Assembly (NCBI GenBank): GCA_934692665.1
Contig: CAKUUG010000003.1
Span: 1-64,000 of the forward strand
Direction: 5' to 3'
DNA from: an uncultured Candidatus Melainabacteria bacterium
GTDB taxonomy: Bacteria; Cyanobacteriota; Vampirovibrionia; Gastranaerophilales; Gastranaerophilaceae
Length of the DNA: 64,000 nt
Every line of letters starts with the position of its first letter. Positions within the stretch are counted from its first letter, which is position 1. Below, in pieces: positions 1 to 8,117 of this stretch. The position numbers and the translations under genes were made by a program. Below the pieces are notes generated by a model. It saw only the letters and a program-made list of their open reading frames with translations, had not been told where the DNA came from and did not search any database.

Positions 1-179
1 CCCATTTCCTTTAATATTCCACTAAGAATAGGTGCAATAGCCGATCCTGTTCCTCCACCACATGAAAATGCAATAAAAATAATTGAATCCTCAATAATGT
101 AAGACTGTAATTCTTCTAAAATTTCATTTGGTATGATAGTTTTAAACATAATAGCAATTTTTGTTTCATTTATTTCCAT
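1..179 (-). CDS. FtsZ/tubulin-like protein, partial, with unusually short N-terminus
   Basis: The gene runs off the left edge; only the first 59 codons are visible. Residues about 38-48 read SCGGGTGSAIAP, flanked by EILEEL, DSIIFIAF and ILKEMG. This matches the FtsZ helix H3, strand S4 and T4 phosphate-binding loop (GGGTGTG followed by AP). In FtsZ that loop lies near residue 105, but here it follows an ATG by fewer than 40 residues, and an in-frame stop sits just upstream (186-188). The T1-T3 nucleotide-binding segments therefore have no room. The start is 2 bases after the fliN stop, suggesting co-transcription with fliM-fliN. It is either an N-terminally deleted paralogue or a decayed copy. 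Family assignment is fairly secure; function is not. Confidence 0.6.
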   Translation of the reverse strand, partial: MEINETKIAIMFKTIIPNEILEELQSYIIEDSIIFIAFSCGGGTGSAIAPILSGILKEM

Positions 180-181
180 AC

Positions 182-505
182 TTATTCACCTGCGGGTTTG
201 TTTTTGTTGATACTTGTAATTCTTAGTCCGAAATTGTCTTCTATAATAACAACTTCACCTTTTGCTATTTCTTCACCATTTGCAAGAAGCGTAATAGGTT
301 CTGAAGTTTTGTTGTTTAATTCGATAATTGAGCCTTTTGTTATATCTAATATTTTTTTTAATGGTGCATCAGTCTCGCCCAAAATTGCAGACAACTCTAA
401 CTCTACATCCATCAACAAATTGCAAGTACTTGAGGATTGTTGTTTTATGGGTCTTTCAACATTTTCTAATTTTGAAATATCTAAATCTTTTGTTTCTTTT
501 TCCAT
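182..505 (-). CDS. fliN: Flagellar motor switch protein FliN
   Basis: This 107-residue protein forms part of the cytoplasmic C-ring that switches flagellar rotation. Residues about 30-103 form one SpoA domain: the LLMDVELELSAILGET start, then LKKILDITKGSIIEL and the typical IAKGEVVIIEDNFGLRIT strand pair. The first 28 residues are a polar linker. Length and layout match short FliN proteins such as the 137-residue E. coli form. It follows fliM by 8 bases on the same strand, as in many flagellar operons, and precedes a truncated FtsZ-like ORF by 2 bases. A type III secretion SctQ C-terminal protein has the same fold, but the adjacent true FliM argues for a flagellum. Confidence 0.93.
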   Translation of the reverse strand: MEKETKDLDISKLENVERPIKQQSSSTCNLLMDVELELSAILGETDAPLKKILDITKGSIIELNNKTSEPITLLANGEEIAKGEVVIIEDNFGLRITSINKNKPAGE

Positions 506-513
506 TTAAAAAA

Positions 514-1494
514 CTATTCCTCTACATGATATTGATCAGCAATTTTTATACAAACTTTATTTTGCAAAACTCCAGGAATAACAAAAAACTTTTTCTTATT
601 GTTTACGCAAGCAACAAGCTCTTTATCCAGTTTTTGCTCCAATTTTATTATATCGTCAACTTTTAGATTTATAACATCATTGATTTCGATATCTGCCATC
701 CCTAAAATAACTTGCATTTCTAATTGTGCACTTTTAATTTTTTCTAAAGTTTCGTTTTTTCCGATTTCATTAGCTGTAACTGCAGTATGTTGGTAGATAT
801 ATTGAGGTGTCAATTTTGGCAAAACTGTTTCCAATACAGGATATGGCAAACATATATTCATCAGACCAAAATTCTTCTGCCCCAGACGAACTTCAAAAGA
901 CATCAAAGTAACAATTTCGCCTGCATTTGCGATTGGAACTGAGTGATAACCGTTTGCTATTGTGACGAATTCTGATTTTATCGTTAAAATAGTACTCCAA
1001 GCGTCTTCTAGTATTTTTAGTATTTTTTCTGCAAATTTTATTGTCAAAAATTCTTCAACTTGTGTCAATTCTTTTCCGTGGTCAGCTGTAACACCTGCAC
1101 CACCAAGCATTCTATCCAATATTATAGAAAGAACTTCCGGACTAATACCCAAAGACACTTCACCACTTAGAGGATTAAGTTTGAAAATCATATTCTGCAC
1201 ATGAGATGGCATAGAGCAGACATATTCTTCGTATGTTAATTGGTCAACAGAAATAACATCGATTTCTACTTCCATACGCAAATAGCTGGTCAAAATCGTT
1301 GCCAAATTCTTTGCAAAATCTCTATGAATATCCTGCAAAGCTTTTAAATGCTCTTTTGAAAATTTATCAGGACGACGGAAATTGTAGAGTTTGCAACCTT
1401 TTTTAAATTCATTTGCAATCGAAGCATCGAGTTCAATGTCGTCTGCTTCGTCTATAAAATTTTCATCTAAATTGTTAAAGTTTTGATTTTCCAT
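514..1494 (-). CDS. fliM: Flagellar motor switch protein FliM
   Basis: FliM is the C-ring protein linking FliG to FliN and, in chemotactic species, binding CheY-P. About 326 residues are present: a polar acidic N-terminus (1-35), the middle CheC-like domain beginning with the hallmark LYNFRRPDKFSKEHL and containing DQLTYEEYVCS, PLSGEV and LGGAG, and a C-terminal SpoA domain (about 240-320). A GTG lies one codon upstream, but the ATG at 1494 is preferred because a TATACA -10 hexamer ends exactly 6 bases before it, a layout repeated elsewhere in the window. The usual N-terminal CheY-binding motif (LSQxEIDALL) is not recognisable, so CheY coupling may differ or be absent. Confidence 0.95.
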   Translation of the reverse strand: MENQNFNNLDENFIDEADDIELDASIANEFKKGCKLYNFRRPDKFSKEHLKALQDIHRDFAKNLATILTSYLRMEVEIDVISVDQLTYEEYVCSMPSHVQNMIFKLNPLSGEVSLGISPEVLSIILDRMLGGAGVTADHGKELTQVEEFLTIKFAEKILKILEDAWSTILTIKSEFVTIANGYHSVPIANAGEIVTLMSFEVRLGQKNFGLMNICLPYPVLETVLPKLTPQYIYQHTAVTANEIGKNETLEKIKSAQLEMQVILGMADIEINDVINLKVDDIIKLEQKLDKELVACVNNKKKFFVIPGVLQNKVCIKIADQYHVEE

Positions 1495-1500
1495 CACAAA

Positions 1501-1506
1501 TGTATA
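1501..1506 (-). promoter_or_regulatory. Candidate -10 element of fliM, leaderless layout
   Basis: On the minus strand, TATACA is followed by six bases and then the fliM ATG. No Shine-Dalgarno sequence stands at the right distance. No convincing -35 was found. Confidence 0.4.
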
Positions 1507-1582
1507 ACTTTCCTCAATAGAATATTACTATTTAAAAAGCGAATTGTCCATCATATTGAAAGATGAAAATGAATCAACTCTA

Positions 1583-1591
1583 TGCTAAAAT
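1583..1591 (+). promoter_or_regulatory. Extended -10 promoter of the UvrD-like helicase gene, leaderless
   Basis: TGC followed by TAAAAT forms an extended -10 element, and the ATG at 1598 begins six bases after it. The expected transcription start therefore coincides with, or is within a base of, the start codon. No ribosome binding site is present. Confidence 0.5.
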
Positions 1592-1597
1592 ATTCCT

Positions 1598-3577
1598 ATG
1601 CCAACAAACGAAACAAAACTTATAAAAAAATTTGTCTTAAAAAAAAGAGAAAGTTTAGCCCAATTAAACTACAAAATTGATTATGAAAAAGAATTAAACC
1701 CTTCGCAATTAGAAGCAGTATGCCAAAAAGAGGGAGCTATTTTGGTTATTGCAGGGGCAGGAACAGGCAAAACAAAGACTCTTACATATAGAACTGCTCG
1801 TTTAATAGAAGACGGCACAAATCCCGAGAATATCTTGTTGTTAACTTTTACAAAAAAAGCAAGTAAAGAAATGCTTACTCGTGCGACTCTCGTGTTGGAT
1901 GAAAGGTGTGAAAAAGTTGCAGGCGGAACATTTCATAGCTTTTCTAATATGATATTAAGAAAATATGCAAAACTTTTGGGACTTAAAAACAACTTCACTA
2001 TTATGGATACAGCAGACAGCGAAGATGTTATTCAACATTTGACAACAAAATTATTCCCCAAAAAAGAAAAACGTTTTCCAAAGAAAAACACAATACTGGA
2101 AATTTATTCAAAATCAGTAAACAAAGAAACACCGGTCAAAGAAATAATAGAAAAAGAATATTTCAATTTTCTTGATGTAACGGACAAAATCATCGAGATT
2201 CACAAAGCCTATGTGACATATAAAAGAGAAAATTCGATTTTAGATTATGATGATTTGTTGTTGTATTTGAAATTTCTTTTGACTGATAACGAAAATATCA
2301 GAAAAACTCTCTCCAATCAGTACAAATACATAATGGTTGATGAATACCAAGACACAAACACTCTACAAGCCGATATAGTAAAGTTATTAGCATCTGAACA
2401 CAATAACATAATGGCAGTCGGAGATGATAGTCAGAGTATTTATGCTTTTCGTGGAGCAAATTACAAAAACATATTAGAATTTGAAAATATTTTCCCAAAT
2501 ACAAAAGTAATAAAATTAGAACAAAATTACAGAAGCAGCCAAAATATCTTAAATTTGACTAATGCAATTATTTCAAAAGCAACACAAGGCTACAAAAAAG
2601 AACTTTTTTCAAAAATAGAAAACTATAGAAAACCCTCAATCGTAAAAGCGATAAATTCCCAAATGGAAGCAGAATTTGTTTGTCAAAAAGTTCTTGAATT
2701 GTTGGATGAAGATGTAGAATTGGGCGACATTTGTGTTTTAGCAAGAAACGCAAGAATGAGCTACAATTTAGAAATTGAGCTTTCAAAATACAACATCCCA
2801 TACCAAAAATTCGGCGGCCCAAAATTTATGGAAGCAGCACACATAAAAGACATCATTGCTCACTTGAGAATAATCTTAAATCCTGATGACATTGTATCAT
2901 TGAATCGGGTATTGCTTCTTTTAAAAGGCATAGGTTCAAGAGCTATAGAAGAAATAATTCCTGTTATGCAAGCAAAAAAATATGAACAAAAACTCTTACC
3001 TGCAAGGTTTTCTTCTTCAATAGCACCGTTATTCAAGCTGCTTTGTAAAAACGATAGTTCAAATTGGACTTTAAAAGAGCTTGTCGATGAAATAATCAAA
3101 TACTACAAACCGATTCTAAAAGAAAAATACGATGATTGGTCAAAAAGAGAAAAGGATTTGGAGCATTTTGAATATTTGGCAACGCAATATGAAAAATTGG
3201 ATAGCTTTTTGTCCGATTTGGCTCTAGAACCTCCGGAAGCAACTGTTGAAGGAATGTACAAAAGAAACATAAAAGACGATTGTTTAACAATCTCCACAAT
3301 CCACTCTGCTAAAGGTCTTGAATGGAATAGCGTTTTTATCATTGGAGCAGTAGACGGAAGATTTCCGAGTGCATATTCTTTCAATTCTACAGAAGAAATG
3401 GAAGAAGAACTCAGGCTAATGTATGTTGCAACAACAAGAGCAAAATCGGATTTGTTTATTAGTTATCCTATTGATATGTATGATTATTCAACACAAATGA
3501 TTTTAACAAAACCATCCAGATTCCTTGACAATCTGGATGATGATTTGTTTGATGTATGGGAATTGGCTCAAGAATAG
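1598..3577 (+). CDS. UvrD/PcrA-family superfamily 1 DNA helicase
   Basis: This is a 659-residue ATP-dependent 3'-5' helicase of the UvrD/Rep/PcrA type, with roles in repair and removal of proteins from DNA. Motifs in order: Q motif LNPSQLEAV (33-41), Walker A AGAGTGKT (52-59), motif Ia LLTFTKKAS, Walker B VDEYQDT, motif III GDDSQSIYAFRGA, motif IV QNYRSS, motif V STIHSAKGLEWNSV and motif VI YVATTRAKSDL. The 1A/1B/2A/2B arrangement is complete. It is somewhat shorter than typical PcrA (about 730) because the C-terminal tail is missing, and about 30 basic residues precede the Q motif. It is monocistronic and divergent from fliM. Whether it is the main UvrD or a second paralogue cannot be told here. 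Confidence 0.92.
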   Translation: MPTNETKLIKKFVLKKRESLAQLNYKIDYEKELNPSQLEAVCQKEGAILVIAGAGTGKTKTLTYRTARLIEDGTNPENILLLTFTKKASKEMLTRATLVLDERCEKVAGGTFHSFSNMILRKYAKLLGLKNNFTIMDTADSEDVIQHLTTKLFPKKEKRFPKKNTILEIYSKSVNKETPVKEIIEKEYFNFLDVTDKIIEIHKAYVTYKRENSILDYDDLLLYLKFLLTDNENIRKTLSNQYKYIMVDEYQDTNTLQADIVKLLASEHNNIMAVGDDSQSIYAFRGANYKNILEFENIFPNTKVIKLEQNYRSSQNILNLTNAIISKATQGYKKELFSKIENYRKPSIVKAINSQMEAEFVCQKVLELLDEDVELGDICVLARNARMSYNLEIELSKYNIPYQKFGGPKFMEAAHIKDIIAHLRIILNPDDIVSLNRVLLLLKGIGSRAIEEIIPVMQAKKYEQKLLPARFSSSIAPLFKLLCKNDSSNWTLKELVDEIIKYYKPILKEKYDDWSKREKDLEHFEYLATQYEKLDSFLSDLALEPPEATVEGMYKRNIKDDCLTISTIHSAKGLEWNSVFIIGAVDGRFPSAYSFNSTEEMEEELRLMYVATTRAKSDLFISYPIDMYDYSTQMILTKPSRFLDNLDDDLFDVWELAQE

Positions 3578-3607
3578 AAATTAACTTACGAGCCAAGAAA
3601 TTAAAAT

Positions 3608-3757
3608 TTAATTCAATTCTTTTATCCAATCATTGATGTCATTTTGAAGATTGTTGTCACCACGATTTGCAACAACAAACTCTTTCAAGACTTTTGAACC
3701 TTTAGTGAGTTTTTTCATATTCCACAAAACTACATCTTTTGTTATTTTTATCCTTAA
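3608..3757 (-). pseudogene. Remnant of a flavodoxin C-terminus
   Basis: On the minus strand an open stretch of about 50 codons ends at 3608 and is bounded upstream by a stop at 3758-3760. Its last residues (KKLTKGSKVLKEF, then RGDNNLQNDINDWIKEL) resemble the C-terminal strand and helix of Flavodoxin_4-type proteins, which end in an RG segment followed by a Trp-containing helix. The first two thirds of such a protein are absent. It lies directly downstream of two FMN reductases in the same orientation, so it is probably the decayed last gene of that operon. The assignment rests on a short match. Confidence 0.35.
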
Positions 3758-4380
3758 TTAATGAAGTGCGTTAATATCTGTTCTTCTTTTTCAGGTAAAC
3801 CAAATTTTTCTTTGCCCAATTTGATAGATTTTATTAAAAAAGCCATATTTTTAGCAAGAGTTCTCATTGTCTGCAAACCCTCGAGGTCTTTGTTTGCTTC
3901 GCCGATTTCTCTGCCATGGACGCTATTCCAGTATTGGCTTGATACTACAGGCATATTAGAAATAGTAAAATATTTGTTCAATTCATCAAAAGTAGAACTA
4001 GCTCCGCCTCTGCGACAAACAGCAACGCTTGCACCGACTTTCATCGTTTTATTTATAGTAGTAGAAGTTGAAAAGAACAATCTTTGCAAAAAAGCAACCA
4101 AAGTAGCATTTGCTTGTGCATAATAAACAGGACTTGCAACGATTATTCCGTCTGATTCGTTTAATTTCGGTGCAACTTCATTTACTATATCATTAAAGAC
4201 ACATTTGCCTTTTTCGTAGCATTTGTAACAAGCGATACAGCCCCTTATGTCTTTATTTCCGACTTTTATGACTTCTGTTTCAATTCCTTCTGAATCAAAA
4301 GTTTTCACAAGCTCATTGATTGCAACTGTAGTATTTCCGTCGAGTCTCGGGCTTCCGTTTATGATTAATACTTTGTCCAT
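3754..4380 (-). CDS. NADPH-dependent FMN reductase / flavodoxin-fold protein with Cys cluster
   Basis: The 208-residue protein starts with the FMN phosphate-binding loop VLIINGSPRLDGNT (4-17) and contains the cluster GCIACYKCYEKGKC (48-61), the spacing seen in iron-sulfur flavoproteins and related multimeric reductases. DGIIVASPVYYAQANA is the second flavin-contact region. It probably transfers electrons between NAD(P)H, FMN and small acceptors in the cytoplasm. It is the fifth gene of a minus-strand operon (8070 to 3754) and follows a shorter paralogue by 12 bases. The Cys pattern may hold a 4Fe-4S cluster or only redox thiols. The physiological substrate cannot be read from sequence. Confidence 0.85.
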   Translation of the reverse strand: MDKVLIINGSPRLDGNTTVAINELVKTFDSEGIETEVIKVGNKDIRGCIACYKCYEKGKCVFNDIVNEVAPKLNESDGIIVASPVYYAQANATLVAFLQRLFFSTSTTINKTMKVGASVAVCRRGGASSTFDELNKYFTISNMPVVSSQYWNSVHGREIGEANKDLEGLQTMRTLAKNMAFLIKSIKLGKEKFGLPEKEEQILTHFIN

Positions 4381-4392
4381 TTTTACCTCTTT

Positions 4393-4935
4393 TTATATGT
4401 TTTTTCCCATATTGTATGCTTCATCGAGCAAATCTTTTCTATTTAAAACAGAACTTGCTTCTTCTAATCCGCCTGCTTCCAGACAGCCTTTTAATTCTAC
4501 TCCGTCAAAACAAGCAATCCACCCGTTTATGCCATTTAAGACAGTTTTTGATACACCTTTTGAATCATCGGCAGAAGTTGTAACTAGATAAACTTCTGAA
4601 AAGTTTTTGCCTGTATGAAAGAGCGAATTTGCCCTATCAATCATTGTTTTCATTTGTCCTGCCATTTCATAATAATAAACAGGTGTAGCCCAAACAATCA
4701 CATCTGCTTCTTTCATTTTTGATGTAATTTCATTCGCATCATCGTTTATTATACATTTGCCAACTTTTTGACAAGCAAGACAGCCTTTGCAGAATTTAAT
4801 TTCTTTATCTTTTAGTGTCACAAATTCTACATTATTATTAGACTCTTTTGCACCACGTTCAACTTCATGAGCCAAAATTTCAGAATTTGCATTGTTTCTA
4901 AGACTCGTTGATATAATTAAAACATTTTTTGTCAT
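4393..4935 (-). CDS. NADPH-dependent FMN reductase family protein, paralogue of the next gene
   Basis: This is a 180-residue flavodoxin-fold reductase. VLIISTSLRNNANSE (5-19) is the FMN phosphate loop, KFCKGCLACQKVGKC (48-62) is the Cys cluster, and DVIVWATPVYYYEMAGQMK is the flavin-ring region. It aligns end to end with the 208-residue neighbour at 3754-4380, so the pair arose by duplication or was recruited together. It lies 5 bases downstream of the CMD/cupin chimera, indicating translational coupling within the operon. Predicted cytoplasmic, with no signal peptide, in contrast to the two exported proteins encoded just upstream. Substrate unknown. Confidence 0.85.
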   Translation of the reverse strand: MTKNVLIISTSLRNNANSEILAHEVERGAKESNNNVEFVTLKDKEIKFCKGCLACQKVGKCIINDDANEITSKMKEADVIVWATPVYYYEMAGQMKTMIDRANSLFHTGKNFSEVYLVTTSADDSKGVSKTVLNGINGWIACFDGVELKGCLEAGGLEEASSVLNRKDLLDEAYNMGKNI

Positions 4936-4940
4936 AATTT

Positions 4941-5354
4941 TTACCTCAATTTGTTGTATTCTTCATCATTTACAGCTTCTAACCACTCATTTGATGTATC
5001 CACTCCATCGACTTCTACTGCTATATGAGAAAACCAGCTATCAGAAGCTACTCCTTTTGCTGTTTGCAAGTGATATTTGAGCGAATTGTCTGTTATTCCT
5101 TGTGACATCAAAGCAACTACCGTAATTATAGAACGTGTTTTTAAGTCAATATCTTTGTTGTTCCAATTTTCTCCAAATAATACATCATCATTATAATGAG
5201 CAAACTCAGGTGCAAAATTACCCAATTGGCTTCGTCCTGCTGTTTGTACTATTTTTTCCATAGGTTTATGCTCCTTTTTATTATTTTTTGCAAAAATCAT
5301 ATTGCAAGAAAAACAACTTAATATTAACAAAAATAGTATAGTTTTTTTCATCAT
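4941..5354 (-). CDS. Exported carboxymuconolactone decarboxylase-like protein fused to a cupin tail
   Basis: The 137-residue protein has a signal peptide (about 1-22, MMKKTILFLLILSCFSC then MIFA). Residues about 33-96 match the carboxymuconolactone decarboxylase (AhpD-like) family: GRSQLGNFAPEFAHYNDDVLFG, then DLKTRSIITVVAL and LKYHLQTAKG. The family should continue with its second conserved helix, but the sequence switches to DSWFSHIAVEVDGVDTSNEW and DEEYNKL. That is the C-terminal strand and tail of mandelonitrile-lyase-type cupins, without the cupin metal-binding histidines. The simplest reading is an in-frame deletion in a CMD-cupin gene. Activity is doubtful, although reading frame, start and signal peptide are intact. 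Confidence 0.75.
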   Translation of the reverse strand: MMKKTILFLLILSCFSCNMIFAKNNKKEHKPMEKIVQTAGRSQLGNFAPEFAHYNDDVLFGENWNNKDIDLKTRSIITVVALMSQGITDNSLKYHLQTAKGVASDSWFSHIAVEVDGVDTSNEWLEAVNDEEYNKLR

Positions 5355-5360
5355 TTATCC

Positions 5361-7187
5361 CTATTTTAAAGTATTTATTATGTCTTCTGTGATTTGTTCT
5401 TTGTTTAGTCTGAATTTTTGATAAAGTTCATCTAATGAAACTCTATCTGTAAATTCTTTTGTTGCACCATAATTTAGGACTTTAACATTTGAATCACCAA
5501 AGAATCTTGTCACTTTTTCGCCAAATCCACCATCAAGACATCCATCTTCCAATGTAAGCACTATTTTGTGGTCTTTTTTTAGACTTTCTAACATGTCTTT
5601 ATCTATTCCTGATAAAAAAACAGGGTTAATCAAAGTAGCATTTATTCCTGTTTTTTCTTTTAATTCTTTTTTAACTTGTTGAGCCAAAGGATAGAAATTT
5701 CCCGCACCAATTATCGCAACGGTATTGCCTTTTTCCATTAATTTGTACTTGTTTAATTTTGAATAATCAGTTGTGTCTTTTTTGTTTTGTTTAATTACAT
5801 CTTTAGGGACTCTGATTGCCAGAGGATATTGTTTGTTTTTTAGAGCAAAATCAAGCATGTTTATGTATTCTTCTTGGTATACAGGAGACAAATACACGAT
5901 ATTTGGAATATTAGCTATCAATGGAATATCAAAAATCCCCAAATGAGTCATATCCATAGAACTGATTTCTCCTCCAAAAACAAGTATTGTAGCAGGATTA
6001 TTGTTTAGAGCCAAATCTTGTGACAACTGGTCATAGGTTATTTGAATAAATGAACTTTTTACTTCTAAAATAGGTTTAGCACCATTGCTTGCAGCACCGG
6101 AAATAAAACCAACAGCATGTTGCTCTGCAATACCTACATCAACATAATTTTTTCCTAATTGCTTTCTGATTTCAGGTGTCAAACCTGTCGCACTGGGAGT
6201 TGCCGGAGATACAATCAGAATATTTTTATCTTGTTTTACTTTTTCCAATAAATAATCCGATGTTATTGTATTGTAATTTTCAAATTTTTTGTTTACTTTG
6301 TTTTTGTCATTTTCAACAAAATTCGGCATTTGCCAGTGGTATTTTTCTTTTTGTTGTTCAGCTGATTCATAGCCTTTTCCTTTTAGGGTATGAATATGAA
6401 CGACAGTCGGTTTTGTTGTGTCTTTTACTTTTTCAAACAAATCAATCAATTCTTTTGTATCATTTCCGTTTTCCAAATAATAATAATCAAATCCCATTGA
6501 TTTAAAGATGTTGTTTTTGGATTTTCCGTTTGTTTTTCTTAAATCTGCTAATGCCGTATACAAACCGCCATGGTTTTCTGCAATCGCCATTTCGTTATCA
6601 TTTACAATAATAATCATATTGCTATTCAAAACAGCTGCATTTGACAACCCCTCTAGAGCTTCTCCTCCGGACAATGAGCCATCTCCAATGATTGCAACAA
6701 CATTGTATTTTTCATTCTTTAAATCACGAGCTTTTGCAACACCTGTCGCCAAACTCAAACTTGTAGAAGTATGTCCGACTTTAAAATAATCATATTTTGA
6801 TTCGTCTTGATTTGAGTAGCCTGAAATGTCTTTATTGTTTAATGGGTCTAAAAATGCTCTTTTTCTGCCTGTTAGCATTTTGTGAGGATAAATTTGGTGC
6901 GAAACGTCAAAAATAATTCTATCTTTTGGTGCATTAAATACATAATGTAGAGCAATTGTAGGCTCAACAAACCCCAAATCAGGCCCTAAATGTCCGCCTA
7001 CTTTATCTACTTTGTTTATAATTCCATATCGAAGATCAGCTGCTAAAACGTTCATTTCTTCCATAGTCAGTTTTTTGACATCAGAAGGGCTGTTGATTTT
7101 ATTTAAAACAGTAACGTTACTATCCCCAAAACAAATAGTCTGAGCTAAAGCAATAAAACTAATTCCTATCAATAATTTCTTTATCAT
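5361..7187 (-). CDS. 1-deoxy-D-xylulose-5-phosphate synthase-like transketolase with signal peptide
   Basis: The 608-residue protein matches DXS throughout: GGHLGPDLGFVEPTIALHYV (64-83), FDVSHQIYPHKMLTGR (93-108), thiamine diphosphate/Mg motif GDGSLSGGEALEG (168-180) with VNDNEM (195-200), the pyrimidine-domain DVGIAEQHAVGF with its catalytic Glu, and a C-terminal transketolase domain. DXS normally condenses pyruvate and glyceraldehyde 3-phosphate in the cytoplasm. Here residues 1-21 (MIKKLLIGISFIALAQTICF) form a clear Sec signal peptide ending near Gly21, which is unexpected because substrates and cofactor are cytoplasmic. The first DXS-like residues begin about position 33, so the leader is an addition. 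It lies between an alpha/beta hydrolase gene (13 bases) and the exported CMD/cupin gene (6 bases). A periplasmic role is inference. Confidence 0.85.
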   Translation of the reverse strand: MIKKLLIGISFIALAQTICFGDSNVTVLNKINSPSDVKKLTMEEMNVLAADLRYGIINKVDKVGGHLGPDLGFVEPTIALHYVFNAPKDRIIFDVSHQIYPHKMLTGRKRAFLDPLNNKDISGYSNQDESKYDYFKVGHTSTSLSLATGVAKARDLKNEKYNVVAIIGDGSLSGGEALEGLSNAAVLNSNMIIIVNDNEMAIAENHGGLYTALADLRKTNGKSKNNIFKSMGFDYYYLENGNDTKELIDLFEKVKDTTKPTVVHIHTLKGKGYESAEQQKEKYHWQMPNFVENDKNKVNKKFENYNTITSDYLLEKVKQDKNILIVSPATPSATGLTPEIRKQLGKNYVDVGIAEQHAVGFISGAASNGAKPILEVKSSFIQITYDQLSQDLALNNNPATILVFGGEISSMDMTHLGIFDIPLIANIPNIVYLSPVYQEEYINMLDFALKNKQYPLAIRVPKDVIKQNKKDTTDYSKLNKYKLMEKGNTVAIIGAGNFYPLAQQVKKELKEKTGINATLINPVFLSGIDKDMLESLKKDHKIVLTLEDGCLDGGFGEKVTRFFGDSNVKVLNYGATKEFTDRVSLDELYQKFRLNKEQITEDIINTLK

Positions 7188-7200
7188 ACTTTACCTTTCT

Positions 7201-8070
7201 TTATTTTTTTAAAAAATGTTTTTGAATACAGTCTAATATTGTTTTTGCATAAGTTTCTTGCATATTATAAAAAATATGGCTTGCACCTTCTACTTCTATT
7301 ACTTGATTTAGTTTTGGATTTTTTGTCCAATTGTTCAATTGTTCCATAAATTTTTTCGGGCTATCGCCTGTAACAGAGTCTTTTGAACCTATAACAAAAG
7401 AGCCATCGGGTTTTATATTGAAAAGAGAATTTGTTTCGCCGATTTTACTAAGCACAGGACAGTTTTTGAGATTGTTCGTATTGTAAAACCCAAGAACCGT
7501 TCGAGCAGTCATAGGAGAAAACCCTCCAAACAAAAACGGCAAAATATCATCTCCTCTGCCCTCTTTTACCCAAGATTCCGCCATATTGAAGCATTTGTTG
7601 ATATTTGGCATAACGCTCCACCAGTGCATAATATCAATAGGAGAAGAAACAATAAAATAATCAACAAAATCATCAGTTGTATTTCCTAAGTAATTAATAA
7701 TTTTGTTTGAGCCTAATGAATGTCCTGCTAAAATTATGTTTTTGAAACCCAATTCTTTTGCTTTCAAGACCCAAGTTTCAACATCTTCAAAAACCATTTC
7801 AAATTCATCATTGAAAACACCAAGATGTCTTTGTTTTCCAATAGAATAATCAGTGTACGCTAAACAAGAAAAAGAATCCGAAGCGTGGGCAATTATTGTT
7901 GCAATGCCATTTTGTTCCAGTAATTTGCCTGTTGAGTCCAATAAATCATTTTGAAAAACATTAGAACAAATACCCGTCAGCATAACAACCACGCTATCAC
8001 AAGACAAGCTGCCATACATTGCACCTTTTAATTCTATTCCTCTTTTTGCCGTTGCTTTTATGATTTCCAT
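7201..8070 (-). CDS. Alpha/beta hydrolase
   Basis: This 289-residue serine hydrolase has the nucleophile elbow AGHSLGSNK (about 137-145), an oxyanion-side segment VVMLTGICSNVFQND near residue 29, an acid-region candidate VIGSKDSVTGDSP and the catalytic-His region EVEGASHIFYN near the C-terminus. It resembles DUF1749/esterase-like proteins acting on small esters or lactones. No signal peptide is present. It is the first gene of the minus-strand redox operon; GGAGAAGTG lies just before the ATG. The upstream 108 bases contain inverted AAATAC/GTATTT elements also found beside the LysR gene at 9606-10493. Substrate unknown. Confidence 0.85.
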   Translation of the reverse strand: MEIIKATAKRGIELKGAMYGSLSCDSVVVMLTGICSNVFQNDLLDSTGKLLEQNGIATIIAHASDSFSCLAYTDYSIGKQRHLGVFNDEFEMVFEDVETWVLKAKELGFKNIILAGHSLGSNKIINYLGNTTDDFVDYFIVSSPIDIMHWWSVMPNINKCFNMAESWVKEGRGDDILPFLFGGFSPMTARTVLGFYNTNNLKNCPVLSKIGETNSLFNIKPDGSFVIGSKDSVTGDSPKKFMEQLNNWTKNPKLNQVIEVEGASHIFYNMQETYAKTILDCIQKHFLKK

Positions 8071-8117
8071 ACACTTCTCCAGATTATATTATTATTTTAT
8101 ATGTCGTTGCAAATAGC

